A stretch of DNA of 64,000 nucleotides. It comes from Hydractinia symbiolongicarpus. Taxonomy: Eukaryota; Cnidaria; Hydrozoa; Anthoathecata; Hydractiniidae. The notes below the pieces were generated by a model. That model worked only from the letters and a program-made list of their open reading frames with translations, searched no databases and was not told the origin of the DNA. The number at the start of each line of letters is the position of its first letter. The first letter of the stretch is position 1. Of this stretch, positions 1 through 10,273 are shown piece by piece. The stretch spans positions 30,633,501-30,697,500 of the forward strand of contig NC_079875.1 in assembly GCF_029227915.1 (NCBI RefSeq), written 5' to 3'. Position numbers and translations under genes: made by a program.

Positions 1-2
1 AT

Positions 3-578
3 ATGTCACCACCTGAATTTCCTATAGCTGTCATTGTCGATTTCCCAAATTATAAAGGCCCAATATGGATTCCAGAACATCCAACATGGATACCAATTAC
101 TGCTGTTGAACGTCGATGTGAATCTAATTGTTGCAGCAGAAATGGCCTGCCATTGATGCCAGGATATGCGATAACAATTGCTAAAAGTCAGGGTATGTCG
201 ATTGGAGATGGTAAAACTGCCACCCACATGCGTATCAAGTTACAACAATCAATTCAGATGGAAAAAAATAACCTTGGTACAGCTTACACTGCATTTTCAA
301 GATGCGAAAAAGAAAGGAATTGGGCACTTGTCGAGCCAATTACTCAAGAACGTCTCTTGTACGTTAATACACATCCTCGTATGAAAGCCAGACAAGAGGA
401 AGAGCAACGGCTGAAAGCATTATCGAATGAAACCATCAAAAAATTTGATATCACTATAGTAAAGTATATTAACTTGCTGAAAGACCTTGACGAGTTTTGC
501 GATGATGATATTGAAGATGCAGTTTGTCCTTCACCATCTACAGATTGCTCATGTATTATATGCACATGTCAATCATAA
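3..578 (+). CDS. PIF1-family DNA helicase, C-terminal part (partial)
   Basis: The 191 readable residues are the end of an SF1 helicase of the PIF1 group; the frame runs into the window edge, so the true start lies outside. The helicase core signature GYAITIAKSQGMS lies near residues 55-67 (the counterpart of the YAITIHKSQG block), and the motif-VI-like block GTAYTAFSRC lies near residues 92-101. The upstream stretch around NYKGP fits the usual strand before that block. About 90 charged residues follow motif VI and end in a Cys-rich tail (CSCIICTCQS). PIF1-like helicases unwind DNA 5'-3' and are encoded both by hosts and by several transposon types. A 144-bp tandem repeat begins 130 bases downstream, which favours a transposon origin, but no Rep domain or element end is visible to prove it. 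Confidence 0.75.
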   Translation: MSPPEFPIAVIVDFPNYKGPIWIPEHPTWIPITAVERRCESNCCSRNGLPLMPGYAITIAKSQGMSIGDGKTATHMRIKLQQSIQMEKNNLGTAYTAFSRCEKERNWALVEPITQERLLYVNTHPRMKARQEEEQRLKALSNETIKKFDITIVKYINLLKDLDEFCDDDIEDAVCPSPSTDCSCIICTCQS

Positions 579-708
579 TGATAATCACAACTGAAATTAA
601 CCTATGTTGCAGATAATATATACATTAAAAATCATTGTATATGTTCATATATTTGTTGTGAAATCAATATGCGAAGTAAAATTTTGATTTAGAAAATAAA
701 CAAAATAA

Positions 709-1246
709 AAACCGTCTGACCATGAATTCGTAATTATTGGATGTAATAAGCCGAAGTCAAATACTTGATTTAATATCAATGTATAGTAAGCTGTATCCAA
801 GAATCATGGTAAACATTTTTAATTCAGCAGACAGAATAGTTGTTTCTCAAAACAACCGTCTGCCCATGAATTCGTAATTATTGGATGTAATAAGCCGAAG
901 TCAAATACTTGATTATAATATCAATGTATAGTAAGCTGTATCCAAGAATCATGGTAAACATTTTTAGTTCGACAGACAGAATAGTTGTTTCTGAAAACAA
1001 CCGTCCGCCCATGAATTCGTAATTATTGGATGTAATAAGCCGAAGTCAAACACTTGATCTAATATCAATGTGTAGTAAGCTGTATCCAAGAATCATGGTA
1101 AACATTTTTAGTTCAACAGACAGAATAGTTGTTTCTCAAAACAACCGTCTGCCCATGAATTCGTAATTTTTGGACGTAATAAGCCGAAGTCAGATACTTG
1201 ATTTAATATCAATGTATAGTAAGCTGTATCCAAGAATCATGGTTAA
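709..1246. repeat. Tandem repeat, about 144-bp unit, 3.7 copies
   Basis: The block beginning CCGTCTGCCCATGAATTCG recurs with CCATGAATTCG at 720, 864, 1009 and 1153, giving spacings of 144, 145 and 144 bp. The copies differ at only a few positions. Each contains AAGCTGTATCCAAGAATCATGG and a GACAGACAGAATAGTTGTTT segment. The array starts just after the helicase stop, so it may be the 3' noncoding part of the same element. Confidence 0.9.
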
Positions 1247-2220
1247 AATAAAGTAAAAATACTCTGCCTAACATCAGGCATCACGATGTGTGATTATTAT
1301 CAACAAACTCAATTTAAAGGCAAATTAATCCTCGTTTTTTGTAAGAAGCCTAAGCATTTGTGTGCACTCAAAGTTTATTAAAGTTTTGATAATTTGTGCA
1401 TCAAATTTAAATTGTCCTTATTTAACACTGAAAAATCTTTTATTTACAAGGCTTTTTGTCTAAAATACATGCTCATTAACACATACCAAGTCTTAAATTA
1501 CTGAAGGCCCTAATATAATCAAGTTTGTAACCTGACTTTTCGGTTGATTTACCTTCTTGTCTTTTTTCCTTCTAAGAATGTAAAACAAAAGGTTTTTAAC
1601 ATTAAGCTAAGTCAATTTAAAAGTGGGTCACTTCTTGGTTTCCTCCCCTTTTTTTGTACTAAATTTTATGTGTTAATAAAAGCATACAGTGTATGACATT
1701 CTAAAAATATATTGCGTATGTATATATACTTAAAATTATGCCAGGGGTTCATATAACTTAATTTATGGAAACGTTACGGAGAGAAAACGTTTAAGCCAAA
1801 AAAGAAATGTTTTTTTTGCATAAAATGAAATTTAACATTGTGATTGACTTTACTAAGTTTCAAGTTTTACTAAGTTAACACAAAAATTAGATTTGAACTT
1901 TTTGTGTTTATTTTGCAAAAGTTTTTACAAATTAAGTATGATCCATCATTGAGTATGGTAACTATTGAAACCAATGTCAGTAAATCCTGAAATGTAAAAT
2001 CTGACACTTTAATGTTCCTCAAAATGAGTATTATGAAAATATTTTATTATATGATAATTTTTAACTGGCCATGATGATACTTATGATCCCCTAAGATATC
2101 ACACAGTCTTGATTTTAAACCACGAAGGAAAAAAATTAAAAATTATGTGAGGACATTAAAGAGATATATCGGTGAGGATAGGTCCGGTTGTAAGGGGATG
2201 GAGGAGACCGGCAATTAATA
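1247..2220. other. AT-rich noncoding stretch
   Basis: There is no reading frame longer than background, no RNA gene and no clear repeat. A small hairpin (TGCCT, loop AACATC, AGGCA) lies near 1266-1281, right after the tandem array. Confidence 0.5.
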
Positions 2221-2508
2221 CCTTATGCGTACAAAAATTTTGTGGATCTGGCCCAAAATGCTTTATTTTTAGATGACTTCATTTTCCAGAAATATGAGGT
2301 ATAAATTTTTGCAGATGCCAAAAAGGTAGTAAAGGTATTCAGAAAAAAGTATTTTTAAATGTGCAACAAAGAACTCGATGTCCTAGGTTCTGGTTTAAAG
2401 TACGAACAAATAGAACATTTTTACGGATAAGAGATTTTTAAAATTTTTCACAGATTTTATTATTGCACTTTTCAGCCAAATCCACAAAAATAAGTTGTAC
2501 GCATAAGG
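2221..2508. mobile_element. MITE with about 35-bp terminal inverted repeats and TA flanks
   Basis: The left end CCTTATGCGTACAA, followed by a TTTTGTGGATCTGGCC block, is matched in inverted form on the right by GCCAAATCCACAAAAA, a short spacer, then TTGTACGCATAAGG. The 288-bp unit is bordered by TA on both sides (2219-2220 and 2509-2510), as expected for a TA target-site duplication. It has no coding capacity. It is probably a nonautonomous element mobilised by a Tc1/mariner-type or other TA-targeting transposase; the superfamily is an inference from the TA flanks only. Confidence 0.75.
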
Positions 2509-2510
2509 TA

Positions 2511-4226
2511 CAATCAGTGAAAAAGGAATTGAATTTGCACTAAATATGTGAAAGTTAATGTATTTTGTAATTTCACTGATACTGTACAGTTTCAGTTCCT
2601 CCGTTGCTCTCTTTTGTCTTTTTTCTGTTTTCAGGTACTATAATAAACTTTCAAGGAATTTGTAGAAGACGTTTTTTCAAATTCTACTGGAAGATATAAC
2701 ATGGCAGTTATTTTAAATGAAAAACAATCAGATAAGTACCTCTTATTAATTAATTTTATATTTAAATGTGTACTATACATAAAGGCGAGACCAATTTCAT
2801 TGTGTAATGTAATTTTTAAGTTAATTTAACAATAAACCACACCCTTTTTAAATTTCCTTCTGTATAAAATTTGACATGATTATGTCACTGTACCACCAGT
2901 AAAATTTTTGCTAATTTTTCACATCAGTATTTTTCATGACTACTCTGTCACAGTGAGTTTGGACAGCCAAATGATCATGTCATTTGATTTTTGGACTGCT
3001 TAATTCATAATGCAGTTACTTTAGTACGAAAATTAACATTCTAGTTGTAAATAATTTAGGAAATTTGTTTACATTAACAATGATATCCATGAAGCACCCT
3101 GGCAATTGATCACATGAGGAAAAGGTAGAGGATGAGGCATACGTGGAGGATTTATTTGGTAAGCATATACTTTACAAGCTTTTTTTCTGAAATCGTAGCA
3201 TTAAGGGTGGGGAGTGGTAGAGCCTTAGTTCTAGCCTGTGTTTGGAAATTTGATTGTTCTAACTTTATTTTTAAGAGTTACACAATTTTCTAATCATCAT
3301 AATCCTCAAATAATTCCCCTTGTTTATATCAGTTATTATTATAGTATCTTACTGTTATAGGACCCCTCATAGTTGCTAGTGACAACAAGGCTGCAAAGTG
3401 AGAAAAATCATTAGAAGTTTACCAGTATTGCAATAATAGACAGATTGAACTTGTTTGTTAGGTCTACTTTTATACGGTAGCAGTAACGTCACGTAGAATT
3501 CAAATCAAGATTTTAAATTACCTGTGAAGCTACTTACGTTAAACGTCTTCTGGATACGTATGGCCGTATATATTAGGCGAGATATGTTGCTACATTTACT
3601 TGTTATATAAAACCATTTGGCACTGAATATTTCCTTTGATATAGTTTTGTTCCATAGCATAGATTATTTGTGAGTTTAGTCAGTAAATTTTTAGCTACCA
3701 CAAGGGAATTAATTTAGCAAGCTTTTGTCCATTTTGCGAAATTTAAATTCTTGCTGAATTTCTCTTTATGAAAAATAAATTTCACGACGTTATTCGTACT
3801 AATTTTACTACGAATACATCTTAACTTCAGTAGTTTTATTCCATGTCCTCTACATAAAAGACGATAAAAAGACAGCATAAACAAAGAAAAATAAATTTCT
3901 CACCAAAAATAGGACTTCCGCGAAATTAATTCCCTTAAGATATGATCTTTGTACAAAGTTGTATGTAGTGAATAAAGAATATTAGTATACTAGACAGTTA
4001 AGGGATTGTTCACATATTACGTAATAAAATGTTCATATATACCCAAATAAATATGTATAAAATTGACTACTGTATTTTTTTGTCACTATGTAGCATTTTT
4101 TGACCATTAATAAGGCATCGTTGAAAAAAGAATCTTTCTAAGTATCCAAAATTATATTGATAATCTAGAAATAATTCATAGCAATAATTTGTGATGTTTT
4201 GCAACTGATTTATTTATGTTTTTTAG
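2511..4226. other. Noncoding stretch upstream of the RGG gene; possible 5' UTR exon
   Basis: There is no protein-coding signal. Two things may belong to the downstream gene. A good splice donor (TTATTTG|gtaagc) lies near 3162, and a strong acceptor (ttttttag) ends at 4226, just before the start codon exon, so the first exon is probably noncoding and upstream. The stretch 3120-3160 has a purine-rich GGTAGAGGATGAGG pattern that vaguely recalls the RGG codons of the gene but is interrupted by a stop. Confidence 0.4.
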
Positions 4227-4240
4227 CAAATTAAAAAATT

Positions 4241-4821
4241 ATGTCGTCTCCAATCGATTTAGAACTTGGTAAGTATATTATTCTTATTGTTGCTATTAGT
4301 GGTATTCAGAAATAAAAAAATTATCGCTGACCTCGTCTTTTTAGTTTCACTATATGCTAAATTCGTGGAGCACAGGATTTTACATCCTGGCTCCATGAAT
4401 TATCGGTCATTTGGACGTTGGATTAAACAGGGTGGGGTTGAGTGGACCAATGAAGAAGACCCCACCAAAACGGCTCCAGACATGGAACTAAGTAAGAAAT
4501 CACTTTTTTAAATATTTAAAATTTTGTTAGCATGTAAAACTAAGATATACCTTGGGTATTATCTATGTAATGCATTTAATTAACCTTAAATTATTTTTTC
4601 TTTTAGTGAACGTATGGACGAAGTTCCTGCAATTTCGTCTTTCCCATAGCGGGTCTATGGACCTGGAGGTTTTTGGACGTTGGGTCCACAATGGCGGCCA
4701 CGAATTTAGTGGTGGTCGACGTGATCGTGGAGGGCGACAAGGTCGTGGTGGGCGACAAGGTCGTGGTGGGCAACGAGGTCGTGGTGGGCGACGAGGTCGT
4801 TTTACACCTTATTACAACTAA
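4241..4821 (+). CDS. Small protein with duplicated module and C-terminal RGG box (three coding exons)
   Basis: Coding exons are 4241-4268, 4345-4491 and 4607-4821. All introns are GT-AG (gtaagt...ttttag, gtaaga...ttttag) and both are phase 1. The joined frame gives 129 residues. Exons 2 and 3 are clearly related: each follows a (D/M)xEL end and reads KFxxxRLxHxGSM, then FGRW, then GG, so the middle exon is a duplicate of the first part of the last. The C-terminus is an RGG/RG box (residues about 92-124: GGRRDRGG, GRQGRGG repeats) ending FTPYYN. RGG boxes usually bind RNA or nucleic acids and are arginine-methylated; a nuclear or RNP role is inferred. I do not recognise the duplicated module. 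A poly(A) signal lies at 4966. Very small introns (76 and 115 bp) and clean splice sites argue for a live gene. Confidence 0.75.
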
Positions 4822-4965
4822 TCTATAACTAATTTATTGTTATTTTTTTGTTAACCTTTCGTAGAACGAGGTACACTTTTTAATGAACAATTCTAATTTT
4901 AAAATGGACCCGAATATTGCCCAGATTGTAAACAATTGCTAAACAATTTTTCAGGGCAAATGTGA

Positions 4966-4971
4966 AATAAA
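4966..4971 (+). promoter_or_regulatory. Poly(A) signal AATAAA of the RGG gene
   Basis: A canonical AATAAA sits 145 bases after the stop codon, in AT-rich sequence, on the coding strand of the RGG-box gene. Confidence 0.6.
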
Positions 4972-5609
4972 TACTTTTAAAAAAAACATTTCGCCCATAG
5001 AACTTAACTAGGTAAACAATGACTAAGGTGTATGGACTTAACGTTTTGTCGGTTATAACGGTTAATCCTTGTTTTACGAAGGGTTAACCGTTATAAAATT
5101 TTGTTTTAAATATTGAATTGAAAATAGATTCAACATTTTTGTGTGAAACGAAAGTGTCTAAATTAAGCTATTCCAAAAAAATACATTTCAAAATACTACC
5201 AATTATTTAAGACTGCTAAAACACGGTTCCAAAAGGTCTGGGTTGCCACTGACCCTTTTGAAATTAGGAATTTAAAAGAAATGCCTGACAAGCCTGAAAT
5301 CGGCGACTAAACTTAGTATAAAATCCTTGGGAAAAAAGACAAGCGATATTTTCTTGACCATATTGTACTGACTAAAATGTGACTATCGTCATCTGTAATA
5401 ACGTAGTAAACTCTATTAAGTATACTTACATTTTTCGTGAGGATGAGGGGCTACTTTTTTAATAAACATTTTTCAATAAGGGGAGGTGTTGGTAATTTGA
5501 GTGGTAAAAATTTCCCGAAATATATTTTTGTACTCCCCTTTACAATTAGGTCAGCAAGAGCATATTGAAAATATAAGTGGCAACCCTGGAGGTCCAGTAA
5601 TTTTACCTA
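4972..5609. other. Noncoding stretch
   Basis: AT-rich with no open frame of note. A short near-palindrome around 5056-5100 (GTTATAACGGTTAATCC... and GGGTTAACCGTTATAAAA) forms an imperfect inverted repeat of about 14 bp arms. Confidence 0.4.
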
Positions 5610-5872
5610 TCTCTTTAATAATAGCCGTATTCCTCTCCCTGTGCGCGAAGAAAAAGTCGTGTTAAGAATGGGCGAACCCGTGGATTTTTCCGTTTGTCTG
5701 TTTGTTCTTCTGTTACGGAAACACGAAATACGATATATAAAGGACGGGTCACCCAGTCTCTTTAATTATACCCATATTTTGTCTCTGCGAGAAAAACGCC
5801 GTGGTACAGAAACAAAAAATGCTATATAAAGAACGGGCCACCCCGTACATTTTTCCATGGGTTAAAGTCTAG
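5610..5872 (+). mobile_element. Complete nonautonomous Helitron-like element (263 bp)
   Basis: The element begins TCTCTTTAATAATAGCCG immediately after an A (5609). It ends with a hairpin (CCCGTACATTTTTCCATGGG), then TTAAAGT, then CTAG, immediately before a T (5873). These are the hallmarks of Helitrons: 5' TC, a 3' stem-loop about 10 bases before CTRR, and insertion between A and T with no target duplication. It encodes nothing. Internally it repeats a TATATAAAGGACGGG-like motif followed by a CCCGT block. The same 5' and 3' ends recur at 57.8-58.2 kb and, in a larger version, at 7.7, 13.4 and 41 kb. Confidence 0.8.
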
Positions 5873-6222
5873 TCTATAATAATACATTATGTACAAAAAC
5901 ATTCGGACTTCAAATTATCGGACCTTAAATTTTCGGGCGTTTTTTCAGCCGAATTTCGGACTTTTGCTTAACTCTTGTAAAGCTCCAAATAGAGATACAC
6001 CAAAATTCTTAAAATTTCGAAGCAACCGAGGAAAACTATGAATTTTGTATAGATAATAAATCTTAAAAAAAAAGTTCCGTTGAAAAAGTAAAGTGTTTTG
6101 AAACGTTTGGCGAAAAAGTGGTTTGAAAAATTCGGACACAAAAAATTTCGGACGTTATTAAATTCGGACTTTTCAAATGTCTGAAAATAAAAACGTCCGA
6201 AATTTTTTGTATTTAATGTAGC
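5873..6222. repeat. Insert rich in TTCGGAC motifs with a 19-bp inverted repeat
   Basis: The arms ACAAAAAATTTCGGACGTT (6138-6156) and its exact reverse complement (6192-6210) are separated by 35 bases. Variants of TTCGGAC or CGGACTT recur at about 5904, 5920, 5955, 6131, 6149 and 6163. The block lies between one complete and one partial copy of the Helitron-like repeat, so it may be a separate insertion. Confidence 0.65.
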
Positions 6223-6300
6223 CGTCGTCTGCTAGTGCGGGGAAACACGAAATGCGATATATAAAAGAACGGGCGAACCCATGTTTTTTCTACGCGCTAC
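6223..6300 (+). mobile_element. Fragment of the Helitron-like repeat
   Basis: The sequence around GGAAACACGAAATGCGATATATAAAAGAACGGGCGAACCC (split across 6239-6280) matches the interior of the element at 5610-5872 and the copies near 58.1 kb. Both termini are missing. Confidence 0.6.
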
Positions 6301-6822
6301 CGGAACTGCTGCATTCTTACTGCCAGTGTTAAAAAACACAATTTACTGACCTACAACTTGACCTGTCTAATACCACTTCTTTTGTGACTTGCCTAAAATG
6401 TAACTACAATCTTCCACAAAAATATGGTTCTCACTCCCCTTTTTGTGGCATTTAAGGTGGTCCTATACCTGAAATGCTAAAATCCGATTTACTGCATTGT
6501 TTTTGACTGAATGTACCATTATTACATATATAAAATACAATAAAAAACGCATAAATTGTGTTTTATTTTCTAAAAAATATATTACACTCGAAACACCTTA
6601 AATGCTGTGTACGCTTCACTCGATTTACCATATACTGCATACCTGCACTAAAACGCTTCACCTGACTGTTTTGGCACGGTTTATAATTTGTATTAATTTT
6701 TTCATCAAGCGTTTTATGCCAGGTAACACTGTTACTTGTGTCTTAACAACCCAGGATTTCTCTGTGGTGTAAATTCCAAGTGTATATAATATTCATCTGT
6801 AAAGTTTTGTATATATATTTAT
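6301..6822. other. Noncoding stretch
   Basis: No open frame or recognisable RNA. Sequence near 6655-6700 (CACCTGACTGTTTTGGCACGG) resembles 42420-42460, so it is probably a weak dispersed repeat. Confidence 0.35.
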
Positions 6823-6883
6823 GCCCTGCTGGTCTAATGGTTATGACACTCATGCAAAATCATTCAAATCCTAGACAGGGCTA
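6823..6883 (+). pseudogene. tRNA-derived remnant or SINE head
   Basis: GCCCTGC at 6823 can pair with ACAGGGC at 6876-6882 as an acceptor stem. TGGTCTAATGG matches the pol III A box and ATTCAAATCC matches the B box (GGTTCRANTCC). The length is about 61 nt and no proper anticodon arm can be folded, so this is not a working tRNA. It is most likely a deleted tRNA (the Glu/Asp-like TGGTCTAATGGTTA arm is typical) or a SINE fragment. Confidence 0.55.
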
Positions 6884-7069
6884 GGAAAAACATAATTATC
6901 TTGCACCTACAACAACCAGATTGTATTGTATTGGCACATTATTCTGCTAAGATGATTTACTGTATATAGACCTTATATAAATTTAATACCCTTTTCATTG
7001 AATTTGAACCTCGATATTTTCTATACCCCTGGACTAATATGACACAGAACTTAGATATATTGCCTTGCC

Positions 7070-7495
7070 AGCGCTGACCGTTCCTTTGCCTACTCTTCCT
7101 ATGGCTTTTCTGGTGCCTGCCTACTATGCCCTTGCCTGTGCCTCCCATGCCTTGCCTACCCCTGCCTTGCTGATTCCTCTTCCTGTTTCCTTGCCTGCCT
7201 TTGCCGTGCCCTTTCCTTGCCGTGCTTAATGCCTTTGCATTGCCTGTGCTTCCCATGCCTTGCCTACCCCTGCCTTGCTGATTCCTCTTACGTGCCCTTG
7301 CTAACCTTCCTATCTATGCCTTTTCTGGAGCCTGCCTACCCTTCCTATGCCTTTTCTGGTGCTTGCCTAACTATGTCCTTGCCTGTGCCTCCCATGCCTT
7401 GCCTACCCCTGCCTTGCTGATTCCTCTTCCTGTTTCCTTGTCTGCCTTTGCCGTGCCCTTTCCTTGCCGTACTTAATGCCTTTGCCTTGGCAACC
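7070..7495. repeat. TGCCT-rich repeat with a 247-bp duplication
   Basis: The plus strand is a pyrimidine-biased run of TGCCTTGCC and TTCCTATGCC words. The roughly 108-bp block starting CTTGCCTGTGCCTCCC at 7131 recurs almost unchanged at 7378 (period 247), with a further partial copy near 7238. Open frames on either strand are artefacts of the repeat. Confidence 0.85.
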
Positions 7496-7662
7496 TCTCC
7501 GCAACACTTTCTATACTAGTTTTATCAAATCGAAGAAGAAAGCTTAGTTAACTAGGCTATACTGCTGGCGCTTTTGTTAGTTTCGTAAAATTGTTGACAA
7601 TAGACATAATCGTGTAGCAAAACGTTTGCTAAAGTATTGCGCCAATGTCTGATTATTAGAAA

Positions 7663-8718
7663 CTAGTCGATAAAGCCCGTGGAAAAATCCACTGAGGCAG
7701 AATAAAAATTTTGATGACGTCAGCAACCCATCCACAAAAAAAAGTAGAACTGTGTTTCCACGTTGCCTCTATTGTGTAGAGCTTAAACTGCTGATCAAGA
7801 AAATGTATATGATCATGTGCTTTTGATGAGCGGTTAATGAGATATAAGGGTTTTAAAATTTTGCTGACGTCAGCAATGGCCAGTCAAACCCCAAAAACTT
7901 TTTTTTAGAAATTTGTATACCTGTTGCCTTCATCGTATAGATCTTGAAACGCTGATCAAGAAAATGTATAGTATCCTAAGTTTTTGACAAACGTCTAAGG
8001 AGATTTAAGGGCTTTAAAATTTTGCTGACGTCAGCAAAGTCCCTATCAAAAGTTCCAAAAAAAATTTCTTCACAAATTCGTACACCCGTTGCATTCATCG
8101 TATAGATCTTGAAACGCTGATCAAGAAAATGTATAGTATCCTATGTTATTGACAAACGCCTAAGGAGATTTAAGGGCTTTAAAATTTTGCTGACGTCAGC
8201 AAAGTCCCTATCAAAAGTTCCAAAAAAAATTTCTTCACAAATTCGTACACCCGTTGCACTCATCATATAGATCTTGAAATGCTGATCAAGAAAATGTATA
8301 GGAACGTGCACTTTTGACAAACGGTTGCAGAAATATTGGGATTTGAAGGTTTTGTGATGACGTCATCAACCCGTCCATTCCGAAACGGATTCGGGGATCC
8401 AGGTTTGGGAAACTTACCCAAATTGGTCCCAGGTGGTCCCTAGTTACCCACGCAGTGAAAAATCATTGGCGTCACCACCTCGTTTCCAAGTTATTTGGCC
8501 TCAAAGTTTTAAGTGCACTGTAACAGCTTCATTAATTTAATATAGGATATTGACGTTAAAGTGGTGTTATTGACGTCGCGCCGTACCGTCAGAAAATTTA
8601 GCATATTAGACATGCATTTTTCGGTTACTTCAAAGAAAATTTTGGTAAGATTAAAGGAAAATGAACATATCCACTTTGCCTGTTACAGACACACGGAACT
8701 GGCGTATTATTATATAGA
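7663..8718 (-). mobile_element. Large nonautonomous Helitron-like element, complete (1056 bp)
   Basis: Read on the minus strand, the element starts TCTATATAATAATACG after an A (8719). It ends with a hairpin (GTGGATTTTTCCAC, 7679-7692), 12 bases, then CTAG (7663-7666) before a T. It has no ORF of substance. Homologous copies lie at 13384-14056 (opposite orientation) and 41047-41730 (same orientation). The interior carries 165-bp modules and several perfect palindromes built on TGACGTCA. Its defined ends make the Helitron assignment firm in structure; the autonomous partner is not identified in the window. Confidence 0.8.
7922..8300. repeat. 165-bp tandem modules inside the large Helitron copy
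   Basis: ATAGATCTTGAAA(C/T)GCTGATCAAG recurs at 7937, 8102 and 8267, exactly 165 bp apart. The perfect palindrome TGCTGACGTCAGCA at 8023 and 8188 keeps the same period, and another copy of it lies at 7862. A related palindrome, TGATGACGTCATCA, is at 8355. The copy at 13384-14056 has fewer modules, so module number varies between copies. Confidence 0.9.
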
Positions 8719-9055
8719 TTGCATTTTGCAAGTTGTAAGCAAAATTGCAACCAGCCAGTATTTTGTCTGTAGCGCTTGTTATTTCTTTTCGATATATTAC
8801 GGCGAAGTGCTAACACATTGCAGCTGATGTTGGAATACATCTTAAAGTTAACTGTCATTGATAGAATTAAAGTGCGCCAATAATCCCTGACCGTACCCTT
8901 TGTATATCAATTTTGTTATTACTAACTCGTCTATCTACCTGTGATTCTTCGTTAACCCCTTTCACTAGGCATTGGATCTTAGACCACAAAAGTACACCAC
9001 CAAGAGGTACTTATGCTTACGGAAAGCTTCTTCTTAGTGCCTTTTTATGTAAATA
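8719..9055. other. Noncoding stretch
   Basis: This follows the Helitron 5' end. No open frame, RNA gene or strong repeat is seen. Confidence 0.4.
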
Positions 9056-9059
9056 GTTT

Positions 9060-9285
9060 TTGCTTTTTCTTATCTACGAATTCATAATGAATTCCTTTGA
9101 AATTTATCCGTTAAAAGAGATTCACTTCAATAAGTTTTATTTATTTCATGCACTGAATCGCTTGTTTTTATTGTCTCTAAACTGTAGCTGTTTTTATCAT
9201 TGTTTTGTTTAATGTTTTCTGTTGTATTCAAAGGTTGTTCTTCTTTGTTCCTCTGTACCGTGTTACTTTAATGTTAGTCAAAAAG
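9060..9285. repeat. Dispersed repeat R, partial copy
   Basis: The sequence from CGAATTCATAATGAATT to GTTAGTCAAA is about 85-90 percent identical by eye to 17670-17890, including TGTTGTATTCAAAGGTTG. It abuts the LINE remnant that follows. Confidence 0.8.
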
Positions 9286-9295
9286 AATCCTCGGC

Positions 9296-9720
9296 TTAAC
9301 GTCCGTTTTCCATGTTAGCATGGGTTGGACGGGGTATATTAATGACCCTCTTCCAATTTGATCTAGACTGTGTTAGATCTAAACTAAAATTCCTCTGTAT
9401 CAAGTCTGACCTTATAACCTCCTGCAAAATCTTTCTCGTTCTGCCTCTGGGCTTTGCCCCACGAACTATATCTCCTCCATTCTTTCCAAATGCCCCAGCC
9501 AATTCAATCTTCTTATCTTGATAACATTTTACAGATACTTAACTCATCTGAACTCTTTGTGTCTCTCACACTGGCGTTACCCATCCACCTAACCATTCTC
9601 ATATCATTTCTTTCTAAACGGTCAAGATCTTACTGCTTCACTGCCCATGTCTTACTACCGTACAACATAACACTTCTTACACAGGCCTCATATAACCTAC
9701 CTTTTACCTTAATTAACAAG
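9296..9720 (-). pseudogene. LINE reverse transcriptase C-terminal remnant
   Basis: On the minus strand the sequence reads RLYEACVRSVMLYGSKTWAV, a stop, then LERNDMRMVRWMGNASVRD. After a frame change it reads RRLNWLGHLERM, then GRTRKILQEVIRSDL, and ends near THANMENGR. This order (LYGSETW, MLRWM, RRLRWLGH, RGRPKKTW) is the well-known region after the reverse transcriptase domain of jockey/CR1/RTE-like LINEs. It is dead: at least one stop and one frameshift are present, and only the last 140 or so codons remain. Confidence 0.75.
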
Positions 9721-9765
9721 ACTCTGCTAGTCAAGAAAGGAAGTAAGTCTCTGGACTTTTTATAA

Positions 9766-10106
9766 GGAGAGCCTTTTTGACTAGGCATAACTTTAGATAC
9801 ACATGTGATTAAGTGCTAAAATTTTGTGACTATTCCTAACTATTATTATTGCATCTGATGAAAAAAAAAATTTGTACTTTGCTCGGGGTATTGCTTTTTT
9901 CGGACGGGGGTAAACTTTTTGGAATTTTAAAAACTGTTGAAATTCATGTAAGAAAGTTATAAGATGTTTTATTGGGTATATAAATATTCTATTATTTCTA
10001 TTATTCTATTAAAACCACTGCACCACTTCGATGAAAACTAACATATTATTTGTGGATGATCCTGTGTTGTGACATTGGTTGCTTTTAATCAATGTTAGTT
10101 TATTAC
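9766..10106. other. Noncoding stretch
   Basis: No gene or strong repeat. A run of ATTCTATTATT-type words lies near 9985-10015. Confidence 0.35.
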
Positions 10107-10273
10107 TCAGATATGCCAGTGCAATCTCATGAATAGCTTTAAAGATGGAAATACATGAGTTGCATAACCCAAGAAAGTTTCATCACTCATAACCAATTTG
10201 TTAAATTTGTTGACTGCGGCGATTCGCTGTGCAGTTGACATAGCTCTGTAGTTTTCGACAATCCTCCAATCAC
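10107..10273 (-). CDS. Possible terminal coding exon, unrecognised
   Basis: A strong acceptor (ttttttttacag) at 10274 precedes an open phase of 54 codons ending in TGA. The frame starts DWRIVENYRAMSTAQRIAAV and ends LHWHI. Composition and the polypyrimidine tract look like a real exon. A second open stretch (10486-10310) ends at a plausible donor, but the two do not join in frame, so the gene is broken or incompletely seen. No domain is recognised. Confidence 0.35.

Noticed and set aside
6957-7420. Open frames of 99 and 67 codons
   Set aside because: They read through the TGCCT-rich repeat and have no gene-like composition.
9312-9765. Plus-strand open frames of 69 and 103 codons
   Set aside because: They are shadows of the minus-strand LINE remnant.
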